DNA from: Rostratula benghalensis
Taxonomy: Eukaryota; Chordata; Aves; Charadriiformes; Rostratulidae
Reading direction: 5' to 3'
Length of the DNA stretch: 64,000 bases
Assembly: GCA_013399305.1 (NCBI GenBank)
Contig: VXAI01000038.1
Coordinates: 1,315,194 to 1,379,193, forward strand
Numbering within the stretch: the first letter of the stretch is position 1; the number at the start of each line of letters is the position of its first letter. A program made the position numbers and the translations under genes. The notes under the pieces were generated by a model that ran no database searches, was not told the origin of the DNA, and worked only from the letters and a program-made list of their open reading frames with translations. This document shows positions 25,512 to 38,503 of the stretch, in pieces.

Positions 25512-28009
25512 ATATTAACACATGTGCCAGCAGAGAAATCTATATAAAAGTCAGATGTTTTGTGAATATTGGAGAATCCATACTATGCAATGGTACTACT
25601 GAGGTTTTATATGTGGTGATAACAGGAAGGAAAAATCAGGTTAGTGAGTCAGGTGGTGAAATACGACTCTTATTTCAAAGAGTTTCACATAGCATTAGGT
25701 GTGTATGTCCTGGGCTTGAAGAGAAGGCAACTAAACTTCAAAAATCATCTACCAGCTTTCCAGTTCGAAGTATAGAGCCTATGAGTCATGAAAAAAATTT
25801 TTGCTAAAGGCAAACATTTTAGATTTTGCCAACGAGCTTGTGCAAACAGCATTAATTATTAAGAGGATGACTTCTGTGTCACATGGCATTTATGAAATTG
25901 AAAACTAATAGACAAGGCACTTCGTTTTATAAGAAATCAACACCAGTGTTTTAGACGTACTGGCTAGGTGAAACATTCTTCAACAGTACTCTTTTCACCC
26001 TTCACTGTAGTACAGCTAGCCTGTATAAAATGAAAAAAAGAAAAAAAACCCATGTGAACATAATCCAAGTCAGCACGGAACTAGAAGTGCAAAGGTGTGG
26101 ACTTTCTCATAACCAGGTGCCAGAAAATGGGAGAGACTTTGATTATTTGGCAAGTGCAATTTAACACTGTGCTTGTGTTTTAAATTTAGATCCTAGAAAT
26201 TTTTACAGGTGTCACTTTCAAGTAGTGGTTGTTTTTTTTGTAGTAGAAGTACAAGTAGTTCTGATGAATGCTTTTTCTGTCATTTGTGGTTTGTGTGCAT
26301 TTAAATAATATTAAAAATATCCCACAAAAACTGATAGGTCCCTGGTATCAGGACATCACTGCTTGGAATTGAAAGTCGACAGACAAGCAGATCAGTTTCT
26401 GCATGTGTTTTTGGAAAGATTTAAGGAATTTGAAAGTTAGTGGAAACAGCATCTGTCAACTATTATTGTAGTGTTGCTCTTCCTCATTTAGCAAGCTGTC
26501 AACCAGTAAATTGTCAGAAAATGAGGAGAATGTATTTTTGTATGCGGGCCTTGTCAAGCAGTGGAGGCCCACTTGTGTCTTTTCTTGGCAATGACATTGG
26601 AGGTTCCTCTGAAAAATGTAACCAACCTATTATTTCACTAAAAGACATTGAGTTAGGACAACTGAAAATACTTGCTAGCATAAATATTTAATATCTCTGC
26701 TGTAAATAAGAACCAGTTGGAAAACAGAATTTAGTAGCAGGATACTTCAGATTTCTCTCAAGTGAGCTAAATGCTCCTTTTAGCAGTAAAGCCTTTATAG
26801 ATGTCAGCTGAGGAGTACAAACATCTTCATAATTTATTTATCACAAGTGAAAGCTGATTTGCTACTTGTTCACGTATATGTTTCTTTCATTTAACTGTCT
26901 CCATGTCCACTTCAAAGAAAATAATAAGCTGAGATTCTAAAGTAACTTTTTTTTTTTCCAGATGCTTTTCTTCCCTCAAGGTAGACCTTGTGCAAGAGAA
27001 TCCAATAAAGGAAAAATATTGTCCATCTGAAAAAATTTTCAAGGAACTGTTCTTTTTCATGAATTTGCATGTTATTTTGTTAATGTTAAAAGCACCATAA
27101 ATACAGTAGCAAGTTAAGTTTATATGTGTTTCCTTTAAAATCCTAATTCCAGAAATAGATGTTTTCAAGAAATGTGTTCAGAACTATTGGAAAAAAGGAG
27201 TGTGACCTGGTCTTTTGGACTCACCATTTTACTGAGCCTTTGAGAACCTTTTTTATCATGGGACCAAAAAATATTTTTAAATTCTGAGATTTTAAGACAT
27301 TATTGTATGGTAACTGCAAGAAGGATCATAGGAAAGATTACTTAAAAATTCAAGGGCTGGGGGGGAAGGACAAGCCCCAGACTATTCCATACCCTCATGT
27401 TCTCTCCAAAGATTCTCAGTTGATACTGCAGTGATGTTTTTCTTCTGAACATAATGTTTACTTGAGTAGGATGGTGGGTGAAGAAACCAAATCCTCAGCT
27501 TTATTTTAGACTTTACATTCTTAGGATCACTCAGCTGCTAGATTGTGCTGTGAGCTGTTTGAAAAGAAGCAGAAATTGCAAGATAAGATCAACTGCTCAC
27601 CTGGGGAGACTTAGGAAAGTTTCATATTTGAAGCACATGTTCCAAATGCTAGTCAGGGATGGATAGCATTAAATTCTTGCATCTGGTGCAGAACTGCCTG
27701 CTTTTATGTTGGTTTCTTTTCTTGTTTTATTGTTTAAAAGGATAATAAAACCTCACAATAATATCTCATAATCAGTATAGCATATCTCCAGGCACCTTTT
27801 GCATGTTGTGTTTGCCAAGGAGAACATACGTCGTAGTTTATTTTGCCTAGAGAAATGTTGAAGGTTTGCATCTGGAGCCCTTTGGAAATAAATTTATGAT
27901 TTGTACCAGTGCTGAAAAGGAAGAGGAAAATATTCCATGCTGGATGAATATATGGTAATTCATTTGGCTGGGTGGTAAACAGAATTAATTATTGAAGCAA
28001 AAGACACAC

Positions 28010-28245
28010 CTTTTGGCACGGCTTCAGCTGCTGCGCGTTGCCATAAATGTTTCAATGCCAAGATTCCAGCCATTTTCATTTGGCATTGCTGTTGTTTCAC
28101 TGGTGTACATCAGTTCTCAGTAAACTGAAGGCGATACAGGGAATAAACTCAAAATCCGCCATGAAATGAGCAGTAACTCCAGCTCTTATTATTTCAGTTC
28201 ATTTTAAAGCAAGCTTTAGCTGGGCTTCCCACATGCTGATTTTTC
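28010..28245. promoter_or_regulatory. Candidate conserved noncoding element
   Basis: This is a unique, balanced-composition segment without low complexity. It includes GCTGCGCGTTGCC, AAAATCCGCCATGAAATGAG and TTATTATTTCAGTTC. It differs in texture from the T/A-rich runs on both sides. No cross-species comparison was possible, so the call rests on appearance only. Confidence 0.2.
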
Positions 28246-28744
28246 GCTGCTTGTTTTTAGGGTTATAGGGAATGCACCACGAGCAAGGAAATGAGTTGAG
28301 TGAGGAATGTTCAGGTGTCTTCACCAGAGCTTTCTCTTGAGAATTCTGTCCAAACAATCTACTTTTTTTCTGCTAATTCATTATTATTTTTTTTTAAATC
28401 TAATGAAATGTTGATGTCAATAGACTGCTTATTTCTTTACATATTTGTGTCTTACTGGCCAGTGTGTGTTACCTGGGTAATTACCACTGCCTGTGTACCC
28501 TGTTTGTACACTGCTCTAGATACCTTCTGTGGGCCACTCTGAGAGAGCTGTTTCAGCTCACTAACACTTTTTCTGACTCTGTACATCTTCCATTGCTGCT
28601 TCTGTGGCTTCTGCTCAAGTTTTTTTATTTTATTTCACCTGTTCACATTCCTCTAGGATTTTTTAAAAGCATCTGGTTCCTTAGGAATTTTTGGGAATCA
28701 ATATCCATCCACCTTTGGAAACTCTGAGTCAAAATACTTCCGGC

Positions 28745-28880
28745 CAGTGGAGGTATTTAAAAGGTGTGTGGTGGTTGTGCTTAGGGATATGATTTAGTGT
28801 TGGTTGTGGCAGAGTTAGGTTGATGATTGGACTCGATGATATTAGAGATCCCTGCCAACCGAGCCAATTCTACGATTCTA
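28745..28880 (+). mobile_element. CR1 LINE 3'-end fragment
   Basis: It covers only the last ~135 bases of CR1: 'GTGGAGGTATTTAAAAGGTG', 'GCTTAGGGATATGATTTAGT', 'TTGGACTCGATGATATTAGA', 'CCCTGCCAACC' and the end 'ATTCTACGATTCTA', a variant of the CR1 terminal repeat. The copy is extremely 5'-truncated and moderately diverged. It is non-autonomous and has no coding part. Confidence 0.9.
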
Positions 28881-31800
28881 GGGTTCTCTTTCCAGTGACG
28901 TTTAGATGGCTGTAGTTAGTCTTTCCTGCTGGTGTTCTGTAGTCCTACCCTTAGTCTAGTGCAGCTACTTTCTGCTTTCTCTGAAGGTGTGAGTTAGGAT
29001 GTTAGCCCCAATGTCGTTGGTGTTTCCAGTAGGAGGGAAGCCATGCTTTGACTAGTGATATTTGGTCACGTGTACGTGTTCTGGAAGCTGTCTTTATTGG
29101 AGCCAGAGACTGAGGAGTGGTGACATGGACTTCTGTATCCCCTTTATCCTGCATCTTTTTAGACCTATTCAGTATATGGCTAATGTAAGTAATTTTTCAT
29201 GACTTTTTTTATCCAGGCTTAGGGCTCCATCAGCTTGGCTTAATCTTAGATGTTTTGGTCTAACGACCTAGGTCAGTTATTTTTATTAACACATTGTAAA
29301 CGTGTCCATTTTACTAGGGTTTTTTTCACTCTTTTCTTATAAAGGAACTATCTGAAAGCATTCTTGGAATAAGCTGCTTTTTCTAGCAGAGTTCTGATTA
29401 CTAAGCAGTTCATATTTTGCCATCAGCAACTTATCATCACTTACTAATATAATGAACCATTTCAAGCAAGTTTGTCTTCTCTTAGTTATAATCAGTTGTC
29501 TGATTCAGTCTCGTAACTCCATGCAAATTGTTCCCATTAATTATTTTTTTTTAAGCTATGACAATGCTAAATCCAGTTAATTGTTTATGGAATGTTCTGT
29601 AGCATAGTTAAAGAGACAATGTTGATAAACTAGGTGCTAGAACTAAAGCACATAGATGTATTACTGCACCACTGCATTTCAAAAATCATTAGTGTTGCTT
29701 TGAAAAGTGCTACTCTCAGTTACAGATGTCAGCAAAATTTAAGGGGGAAACAGAAAAAAATCCATTATAAAGTCTTGGTTTAATTTAAAAGTTAATGCTG
29801 AAAAGTGTACAGTTGAATTTTATTTTCCTTCTATTACACCTACTGATGACTATCATGAGAGCAATAGGCTAGACGTGGGATTAAAATTGTGTTAGTTAAG
29901 TAATTTACCAACTACTATACTGCAGTTCTTCTCTTTCTTTAGATTGCTGGCTTGAACTATAGACTTGAGAATTCTTACACCTTTAAGACATTTTGCTGAA
30001 CAAATACTAACTTAATAATAGGAGTTACAGTATGGAAACTATAGCCTGTACAGTACAAAGAGTATTTTGAGGATTGAATTAAATATAAAATGCTATCTGC
30101 CGTAGAAATACATAAATTGAATCCTTAAAGAAATACTTCTACTGAATTTGTTGATATAGACAGTGCCCTGAATAGATAACGCGAATGTTGAGTTGTTGAA
30201 CACGTCTTGAAAGAATGCTTTAATTTGCTATGGGAAGTTACTATTCTGACTCTAAATTATGTGATTTCGTCATGCTAAATAAATCAAAAATTACATCTAG
30301 ACAAGTCATTAAGGGCATAAAGTATTGGTTTAATTCGATTGTATTGCAATATTAGGGAAAGACACGTTTTGGAATTGGAATTGATTGAAATATTCTAGAA
30401 CAAATGTGTCAACAGTGAAATCTGATTATTTTTCTGTAGATGCTCAGATAAGTCAACGTACACTGAGCTGCCAGCAGCATCCTGTGAGGGGTGTTTGTGT
30501 ATCACCCAGCCTTTCCTAGATACTGACCTTGAATGTTCTTCCAGTGTTAAGGGTCAGAAACTCGTGAAGCCTTGTCTGCATCCAAATTATTTTTAACCAA
30601 GACAATACATGTTGCCTTTTCCATGGTGTGGTCCCCCTCAAGATCTCCTGGAGGGACACGTTTAGTTCAGTTTGTCTTTGATGTGGATCTCTGCTAGTGG
30701 GTGAAGTATTTGTTTTATGAGGAATAGTAGGTCAGAATTTACAAGGACTTGTGTCAGCCATCTTGTTCTTGTAAACTCTTGTGGTGAACAGATGTTCAGA
30801 ACTTGTGAGGTTTCATTCAACATAAAGGTGTCTAACGCAAATTTTTTTTAGCGTGGATTGTTTTCCCTTTTTTGATATGTGACTTCCTCACCTAAAGTTT
30901 AATTGTGCTAGATCAAAATACTAGATTTGATTAGTTTTAAAGATTCAGTTTGAGATTTTTTCAGAATACTTTATTGACATTGCCAACTCCCTTGCCTTGG
31001 GAATCTTGGAGGTTTTGCCTCTGAACAAGAGAAAAGAAACATTCATGCCAGGCAGAACTGAGCTTCCTAGGATACTTCTGTGCTGTTAGTAATATGTTAA
31101 AATGTCTCGACTATTTTGATAAATAGTTCTTATATAAAAAAGAGGCTCCTCAAATGCTTTATTGATCAGTGGTTAAGCAGGGCTATGCCATCTGTCATAA
31201 AAAAAATTTTAAAGAGAAATCGAGCAGATCTTATGTCTCTGTCCATTAGGAACCAATATCAATGTGTTCAGGAAGAGTATCCAGGGTCATTAGCTGCTGT
31301 TATGGCTCAAGCACTAATGTGTGCCTCATGCATCAGAGTTAATGATGCCTGCAGTTTTCTGTTTGCATCCAAAGTGTCTTCAAAAGTTGGACTTCCTTTT
31401 TTCTGCTGTGAAACTGCCTCTTAAAGGGAAGAACTTTATGTGGGCTGTTTATTGTTCTTAGGCATTTACAAACTAAACAATGATCTTGGATTTTGTCATT
31501 TAAATACAAAACCCAAACCAATTCTCAAAGACGTCTTCTGAAGCTTAGCTCGAGAAGAGGAAATTTCTCCAATTTGGTATTTGTGTTTTGCTGTTACAGA
31601 CTTTTTGATGATGATATAGTATATATTTTAGCCAATTTTCTATGACTACTCAGAGTAAAAAAACCCTGCAGTGTGTTTTATGTATCAGATATGACCAACT
31701 AAAGCAAGGGTTAAAAAAAGTCCATGAAAAACGTCAGGTTACAAAAAACCGTATGCCAAGTGTTTCTAAAGTAAAAGGCATGTGAGAAAACAGGTCATAA

Positions 31801-31892
31801 ATCACTGTGTCTCTAGAAGATGTCTCCAGCATTGATTACTTACACACCATTTTGATTTGTCAGTAAGGAGGCTCCTTTTTGGGGATAAATAC
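28881..31892. other. Non-coding AT-rich stretch, no gene seen
   Basis: No gene or repeat family recognised. An open frame of 102 codons (31116-31424 plus) has no domain. The part at about 31240-31400, rich in TTAATGATGCC- and ATGCATC-type words, looks like preserved unique sequence rather than coding sequence. Confidence 0.5.
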
Positions 31893-32044
31893 CGTAATTA
31901 TAGTGATAACATACTTGAGCTGCAGCATCCAGCCGTGGGGCACAGATAATGAGAAAAAAACATCCTGTTAACATCATTCCAGATATGAAGGTGAGCATTT
32001 CTCTCATAATAACTTCTTTCATATGGGAAACTATGTGTAAGCCA
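31893..32044 (-). CDS. Candidate internal exon with membrane-like segment
   Basis: I do not recognise a gene here. On the minus strand a pyrimidine-rich run ends in TTTTCCTTCAG (AG at 32045-32046), and about 152 bases later a possible donor ACG|GTATTT occurs (GT at 31891-31892). The frame between them stays open. It encodes a stretch like SHMKEVIMREMLTF, then a hydrophobic run (ISGMMLTGCFFLIIC, about 15 residues) and then polar residues, which could be one membrane-spanning helix. The upstream intron-side frame is also open, which weakens the case. No neighbouring exon was found. It could equally be chance; protein homology and transcript data would decide. Confidence 0.18.
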
Positions 32045-33094
32045 CTGAAGGAAAACCTAAAGGAAAAGAGAACAAAAGAAAAGGGAAGAAGAGGAGTTAA
32101 ACAGTTCAAGTGAAGATACACACTTGTTCTCCTCATGTATTCCTTAACAGCAAGGAAGACCGAAGAGATTATTTTTTTTTTTCTTAAAAAGCTTTTGAAA
32201 AGCTATTTTAAACTTCTTGCCTCAAGACATCATTTCATATGGATTCATGTAAAAACATAGATGTATATTTTGCATGTGTATATAAGTATGAATTTGGATC
32301 TAAATATCTCTATAGCTCTGCCTAGAGCCAAAATTGAAGGCAGACATCATGTGAGCTTTCCCTCCCTACCTCTGTCTAGACCCATACACGCCTGCCCAGT
32401 CCTCCAAATCCTTTGAGAAGAGGCAGCCAGATGGAGCAAAGTGACTCCATATACGTACAACTCAATATGTAAAAAAGTACAGGTTTGATACATATCTAAA
32501 AGGTTTCCAAGTGATCTGAGAACATTTGAAAGGTTTTCATGAGATCACCTGTTTGATTTTAATTCATTGCAGATACCAGCTCTTTCATTGCAACCTGCTG
32601 ACGCTGCAGGATTAGCTCAGCGTGCCGGTTAATTCTGGTTTAGTCCTCTCTCGTGCTGTATCTTTCTGGAATTGAAAAAAAAAAAACAACCCACAATTGC
32701 TTTTTGGGATCATAACAGTCACCAAAGATGAGATGCTTATTTTGTGACATAAAAGCATGTGTATCTGCAAAGCTTGTGGAAATAGTGGCTGTTTTCACAT
32801 GTCTGGACCTTCTATAGGAGGTGACATATGGGGAGCTGAAATTGTAGGATGCTTTTTTTATAATTGTAGTGTCTATTCTGAGATACGTTGGCTGTGTGAT
32901 TTTTCTGATTTTGACTTTCATTTTGCTTACAAGTTTTAAGTAATCAAGTTTTTTTTTTCTTTGTTAAAGAAATCTTGGAGTATCAGAGTAGAAAGCTTTT
33001 TTCTTTTTTTTTTTTAATTTTTCAATAGTGTTTATTCTTTTCTTCTAAGCTGTAAGGTGTTGGCGTGTTCCCTGGGGACAGCACACTGAACAGA
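32045..33094. other. Non-coding stretch, no gene seen
   Basis: AT-rich unique DNA with T tracts near 32171-32181, 32950-32959 and 33000-33016. No gene, recognised repeat or clear regulatory motif. Confidence 0.55.
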
Positions 33095-33230
33095 TAATCT
33101 GACAGCTTGGGGTTTACCCCTAGTCTATTCTTTTCTGTTTTTTTACTGAATGAGTCACTTTACCTGTCTGCCTTTCTGTTCATCTCATTTATAAAGTGGG
33201 AATAATGATACCGTGCCTTCCATTGAAGTA
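33095..33230 (+). mobile_element. MIR SINE fragment
   Basis: The order of blocks follows MIR: 'CTGACAGCTTGGGGTTTACC', a shortened middle, 'AATGAGTCACTTTACCTGTC', 'TGCCTTTCTGTTCATCTC' and 'ATAAAGTGGGAATAATGATA', ending after 'CCGTGCCTTCC'. These correspond to the MIR core (GGGCAAGTCACTTAACCTCT) and its 'CATCTGTAAAATGGGGATAAT' part. It is old but easily recognised. Confidence 0.85.
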
Positions 33231-34220
33231 ACATACAAATTTCTTCCTGAAAATCAGTAAGTAAAATCTATGTGTTAGTGAACTAAGGTGCATTCCCGGT
33301 TTTCTTTGTCTAAATAAGTTGGCTTGAGAATTTTCTTTTCAACTTGGCTAAGATGCCTGTGGGAAGTATCAGGCATCTTGTCAAAATAGTAAAAAACTGC
33401 TGTCTGAGCTGAAGGTATTTGGTGAATTTCAAAGGCAAAATGTGGCTTGAAAAGTTTTCTGAGCCATTTCTCTCAGCAGGAAGAGAAGACAGAAGCTTAT
33501 TCTCTAATGATATTTGTGGGAGTTGTTTTCATACATAATTTTGGCCAGCAAATACTCACCCCCCCACTCCCTTAATTCTACATCTCATAGACGTAGATGG
33601 CTTTCTTTGAATAAGCTTTTCCAAAACACAGTGTGCAAAAGCCCTTAGTAGAGAAGGCTTGGTGGTAGGGATTCACTCCCTGCCATTTCAACTGTGTCTC
33701 CGTCTCCATCTCGTTTGGCTCCCTCCTGGCAGCACAGTTCCCGTGAACTCTGTCAAAGATGGATGTGAAAGCACATGAGCTGCAGCGCCTGTGAGTAGCA
33801 GAAGACAGGATGAATGGCTCCTGAGGGTGCACAACACACAGGAAGACAAAGGAGATAGCACTTCAGCTCACAGGGAAGAGGCATCATTTCTCAGCATGAT
33901 GAAGTGCTTCCACAGAGCTGAAGCAGCTACAATAGCACTTACATCTGGTAACTTAGCTTTTATAGAATTCTTTTGCCAGATTTTTCAGTATTTCAATGAA
34001 CACGTGTATGTTTATATTGGAGAGAGGATTTTGCTTTAATGTCTTCCCTTCCAAGACACACTCAGTAATAAACAACTCCAGATCACGCCTTGTGTTTTTG
34101 CATCAGGAATGAACTTAAAATGTTATGCTGAATTTCAGGCAAATGCTGTTTATCAGTTAAGAATACACTGGGATTGGGGGGGAAAAAAAAAAAGTGTATC
34201 CCAATACAGGATTAGTGTGT

Positions 34221-34256
34221 GAAATTCAGGCACCCCGAGTTTGTTATTTTCATAAT
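34221..34256 (+). repeat. Dispersed repeat copy A, unknown family
   Basis: GAAATTCAGGCACC followed by GAGTTTGTTATTTTCATA closely resembles the stretch at 35725-35761 once a two-base and a one-base gap are allowed. The family is not recognised. Confidence 0.4.
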
Positions 34257-35724
34257 TTTAGGTCCTGATGTCTTTTGATTTTTGTCACTGAAGTGATCAG
34301 AGTTGAGTGAAGCTTCGTGAGTACAGGTTAGGGAATGTGAGGGATCGGTGCCATGTGTTTCCCATTGCAGGAACCTTTATGATATCATCGTCAGAGAACA
34401 AGCTCAATATGCCTTCCAGACTTGGCATGCTCTTTGATTGCTTGATTGGTTGGGACTGTGTCAGTACAATATTCATATTCCCTTGAGTGCACAAATATTA
34501 AGATATTTAAACCATTTAATCTATAAGAGGAAAGATTGCTGTTCTCCTCCTCCCCCTTGCCCCCCCACTCCCTCTCAAAAAGAAAAAAGGAAAAACCCCC
34601 ACCTTTATGTTCCTGATGAAAATGTATACCTTATCTTATTTTTAACATCTTGACCTCATTTTGCCATGGAGCCTGTGAGAAACTTCCTATCCCATGGACC
34701 ACTACTTCTTACCTATCCATTCTTGGGTACTCACAAACCCCCCATATTTTTGGCCCCAGTTGCTAGAAACTAAGTCCTCCTCCTTTCAGCATATGGATAA
34801 CAGCTGTCATTACCACTAGGCGGTTATATTGTCTGCTGTTCCAGTCCTTTATCTGTCCAACTCCAGACACTAATTCAGAAAATAAGAATAAATAATCAAG
34901 CCATGTAGAGCTGAGGCCAAGCTTTTTTATTTACACCACCTGTTGCCTTGTATAGGGTTGGCACAGTAAGGCTGAGCCACAATAGCTTTCTAGATTTCAT
35001 GATAGTGGGACTTTCTGAAAAGTGTCTTTGCAGGCTTTTTGTTGGGCAACTCTTACTTTTCATTTTCATTAGAACAAAAAATATCACCCCACATCTACTG
35101 CAAAGCAACAGGAGAAAAAGTTTGAAGGGGTCAGAGCTGTGGGATTTTTACATTACGAGTTGATTGCATTCAGCTCTAACACTCTAGTTCCCCTGGCTCT
35201 GTTGCTGCCTGTGCCAAGGCAGGGGACATTAAACACCTCGTAGAGAAAACTGTCCTGACTTTCTTCCTCCTCTGAATTCTTTTTCCTGTTTTACTGATTT
35301 GCACACTTAGTGCAATTCTCTTAAAGTATCCCTGGATTTTCATTTCTAAATTTTCTACGTGTAGTCTGTTCAGGGAGGGGGGAAAAAAAAAATGGGGTGA
35401 GGGGGAGAAAAAAATGCCCGTCTTCCCATTTCTTCAGTTGTTTTGAAGGTTTCACTTGATTAGATTCTTAATTTCTGCCTTATGAAGCTATGTCAACTCA
35501 AGGTGAGCGTTTTTTGCTGTTGTTTCAAGCGCAGCAGAGGTGGTGTGTTTTGGTGTTTGAACACAAGATCAGGAGAGCTGGGGCTGACTCAGGGCAATGG
35601 GGTTAGCAGCTCAGTCACTGCTCTTTTTGGGGCATCTGGTCTTTGGTGTTTTGAGATTGTACTGACCCCGAGCTGCTCAATGCAGCCATGTACAAGTTGT
35701 TTCTTGGAAATAAATCCCTTGTAT

Positions 35725-35761
35725 GAATTTCAGAAGGCACACCTAAGTTTGTTATTTTATA
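35725..35761 (+). repeat. Dispersed repeat copy B, unknown family
   Basis: GAATTTCAGAAGGCACACC followed by TAAGTTTGTTATTTTATA matches copy A at 34221 in the same orientation, about 1.5 kb away. An AATAAA lies about 16 bases upstream (35709-35714), so the pair may be the ends of an old transposon or LTR, but I cannot name it. Confidence 0.4.
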
Positions 35762-36026
35762 GATTAACTGGTAGAGCCGGAGGATGGAGATGGGTCTGAG
35801 CTCTGCAAAGCCTTTCTTCAGGTCAGACAAATTACCTTGTTTGCCCGACTATGTTGGTTTAATGAATAATATTTTATCTGTCTAGGAACATTGTCTTACC
35901 TTTCTCCTTAAGCTGGCATAAAAATTAGATCTTGTTTAATTCAAGTTAGAATTTACATAAGTTTTGCGTGTTGGAATTTAGAAAGTTAGGAAGAGGACAA
36001 AAATGTCTAACCGTCTTAACGAGAAC

Positions 36027-36104
36027 TTTAGAGTAATTTAGGCAGGAAGGGATCTCTGGAGATCATGAAGTCCTATGCTCCTCTAGAGCACAGTCAATAA
36101 CAAC
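36027..36104 (-). mobile_element. CR1 LINE 3'-end fragment, reverse orientation
   Basis: Read on the plus strand, 'TAATTTAGGCAGGAAGGGAT', 'CTCTGGAGATCATGAAGTCC' and 'CTCTAGAGCACAGTCAATAA' are the reverse complement of the CR1 3' end ('...GGACTAGATGACCTCCAGAGGTCCCTTCCAGCC...'). Only about 78 bases remain and the terminal repeat unit is lost. Confidence 0.8.
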
Positions 36105-38487
36105 AACTTTAAAAATAAATGGAGACTATGTCCCTCCTGCCAAGGGAAAGCCATAGACTTCGAACCCTGACAAAGGGAATGTGTTTGTTGCAAGTGCATG
36201 GATCTTGGTCTTAGCATCCAGTTCCAGCTCCTGGCCTGCCCAGTGTCCCCTGTATGGTATGGCTGGCTTTGCTATCTCTATCAATGGAGGTGGAAAATGA
36301 TGTACTTGAGTTCCTGGTGGTGGCCATTTTATGTGCTATTTAAACAATAATTAATTGTTTGCTTGAGAATTGATTGGTCTCTAGGTTTACAATTATCGAA
36401 GCATGTGATAGAAAGAAATGGAAATACATTCTCTTCATCAGCTATATGCATATTTTTATCTTAATTTGAAATTAATTATTTTTTTGCAGAGCTGCCAATG
36501 ATTTCTTATTTCTGCGTGGAAAAAAACTTAGTTAGAAAAGAGAAAAACACATTTTGGATAAAAAAGGTAGTTAACAAAAATCTTAATAAAAAATAATTTA
36601 TTTTTATTCTGCATAGAATCTCTTCTTTTGTGGAGGCTGTGTAAAATGGCGTATCACAGGGTACCATACAACATGTTCTATATGTAGCTTGTAGATATTT
36701 GTCTATAAACATATGTATTATACTCAACCCCAAAATCTACACAGCAAACCTGTGAATGTTTGATTTCCTGGTGAAATGCCCCAGTTGAAAATGAACACAG
36801 CCGTAGGTCAAAGTGACTTCAATGCGGTGCAGGACTGAGAGCCTGAGCTTGCAGCCCTTTCGCTGCTGCTGGGGTGGAAGATGTGCAGGTACAGGGAAGA
36901 AGATGGGGAATGGAAGATGTTGCAGGAGTCTACAAGTATTTGTAGATTCAGAAGCAAAACCTGAAAGGTTCCTGTGCAAAACGTTTTCATAGGTGCAAGA
37001 GGTGCCCTTTTCTTAACACATAGATTTTATTTATTTATTTATTTTTAATACCTTGATGCTGGAAAGTAAAGTGACCACTATGCATTTTAAAACTTTTTCA
37101 ATAGGTAGTTCCAAAAAGAATGTTTCTTCATAGGTGTAAGTGAGCCCTACTAGTTTGCGGAGAGAAAAGAAAATGCTTGGAGCTGAGTTCTCACCGAGTA
37201 GGTGTAATTATGTTGTATGCAAAGAAAGAAAAGCATCGTTCTTTGAAATCTCCTGTCTTTGCAGCTCATGTCCAGCTTTAGAAACAGTACATACCACCAG
37301 AGACGATGTCATTCTCATAATTTCCTTTACTTAAGACCTACATGTCAAAAATGAAATAAAAACCACCTGCCTGTTCTGACACGTCTTCTCAAAGACCATG
37401 AGTGCCTCTAAGTGGCAGGAGTAAATAGAGTGTCAGCATTTAAACTTTCTGTAGTGCACTCCAAATTGGATTAAACGTCAACAAATCTGTGCTGAAAAGA
37501 TCTCTCCATTTGTAATTTCCTGCATTGGAATTACTACACTTCAGAGGAAAAAAAAAAACCCATTGACTGTGATGCGAACACAAGGAGATGCTGCATCTTC
37601 TCCGGGTGGAATAGTCTCTCCACCTTTCAAGGCTTCCTCAAACATAACCATATTTAGCAAATCTGTGTAAGGAATCACACCTCTGTTTTTCAGTGCCTTT
37701 AGAAATATTCATATTATTTGACCTTTAACCAGTGTGATAGACTTGAGCAAAATGCATTAACAAAGCTATTAACCTTTCAGTTGTTAAATTTTTTTCTTAA
37801 TTTATGGCCCTACTCTCCACTCAGTAAATTTTCTGTAACGGGTGGCTCATGGGGGAGGTTGGCATTGAAGTCAAGTCCTTGAAAAACTGTGTGGGCTCAG
37901 TAACTGTTACCTTGACAGGGCACATCTTTATAACGGAATGTCTTTGGAACATAGTCCTTCTGCTCGGTACTTGTTGCCCTGTGGATTCCTTCCCCTTCAC
38001 TGCAGCTCCGACCCTCCACTGTGATATAAATTCTTAGTTTTGAGATAGGATCACTGATTTCATGTGCTGATGCTGTAATTTTATCCATAAGCTGTCAAAT
38101 CCAACCTTTTCCAACAGTTGTTACCCCGCCCCAAGGTGGCAATTCCCTTTAGACAGTGCTACAACCATCCCAGAAGAAACTGTCCCACTCTCTGTAGTCT
38201 TGTTAGACTTTTTTTCCCACCTGTCTTTTTGTCCTACACAGTTTTTTCCTTAGCAGAATAAATATCTATTAGATGCCTACAGGGAGAGTAGAAGAATAAA
38301 ATTTTCTGTCTTTATATTTGTTGCTTTCTTGATAGGGACATTCCTTATGCTTTGTCCCTGACAATTCCTTTGGCAGATAAGATGGAATTTTCTGATGGGC
38401 TTTGAATTTAATTTAATTTTCCTGTATAAATACTAGTAATACTAGTGTGAAACAAGTATTTTCTCATTAACTGAAACAGTTTAAACC

Positions 38488-38503
38488 TTTTTTTTTTTTT
38501 TTT
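38488..38503 (+). repeat. T16 homopolymer
   Basis: Sixteen consecutive T, followed by AGCTAG. It resembles a long polypyrimidine-AG, but the sequence after it is not exon-like. Confidence 0.85.

Larger units (their letters stand above)
20284..28744. other. Long non-coding AT-rich stretch, no gene seen
   Basis: No supported gene in about 8.4 kb. The longest open frame is 161 codons on the minus strand (23298-23783); it shows no domain, signal peptide or membrane segment. Items noted are T tracts at 25482-25511, the CTCF-like motif at 22553, a 13-bp tandem duplication at 24727, and a unique stretch at about 28010-28245 that looks preserved. No further mobile element is recognised. Confidence 0.5.
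33231..36026. other. Non-coding stretch with a dispersed repeat pair
   Basis: No supported gene. Purine- and pyrimidine-rich runs occur at 34547-34572 (C-rich) and 35373-35414 (G runs and A runs). Two related ~40-base segments at 34221 and 35725 are listed separately. A 105-codon open frame at 35482-35799 has no recognisable domain. Confidence 0.5.
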
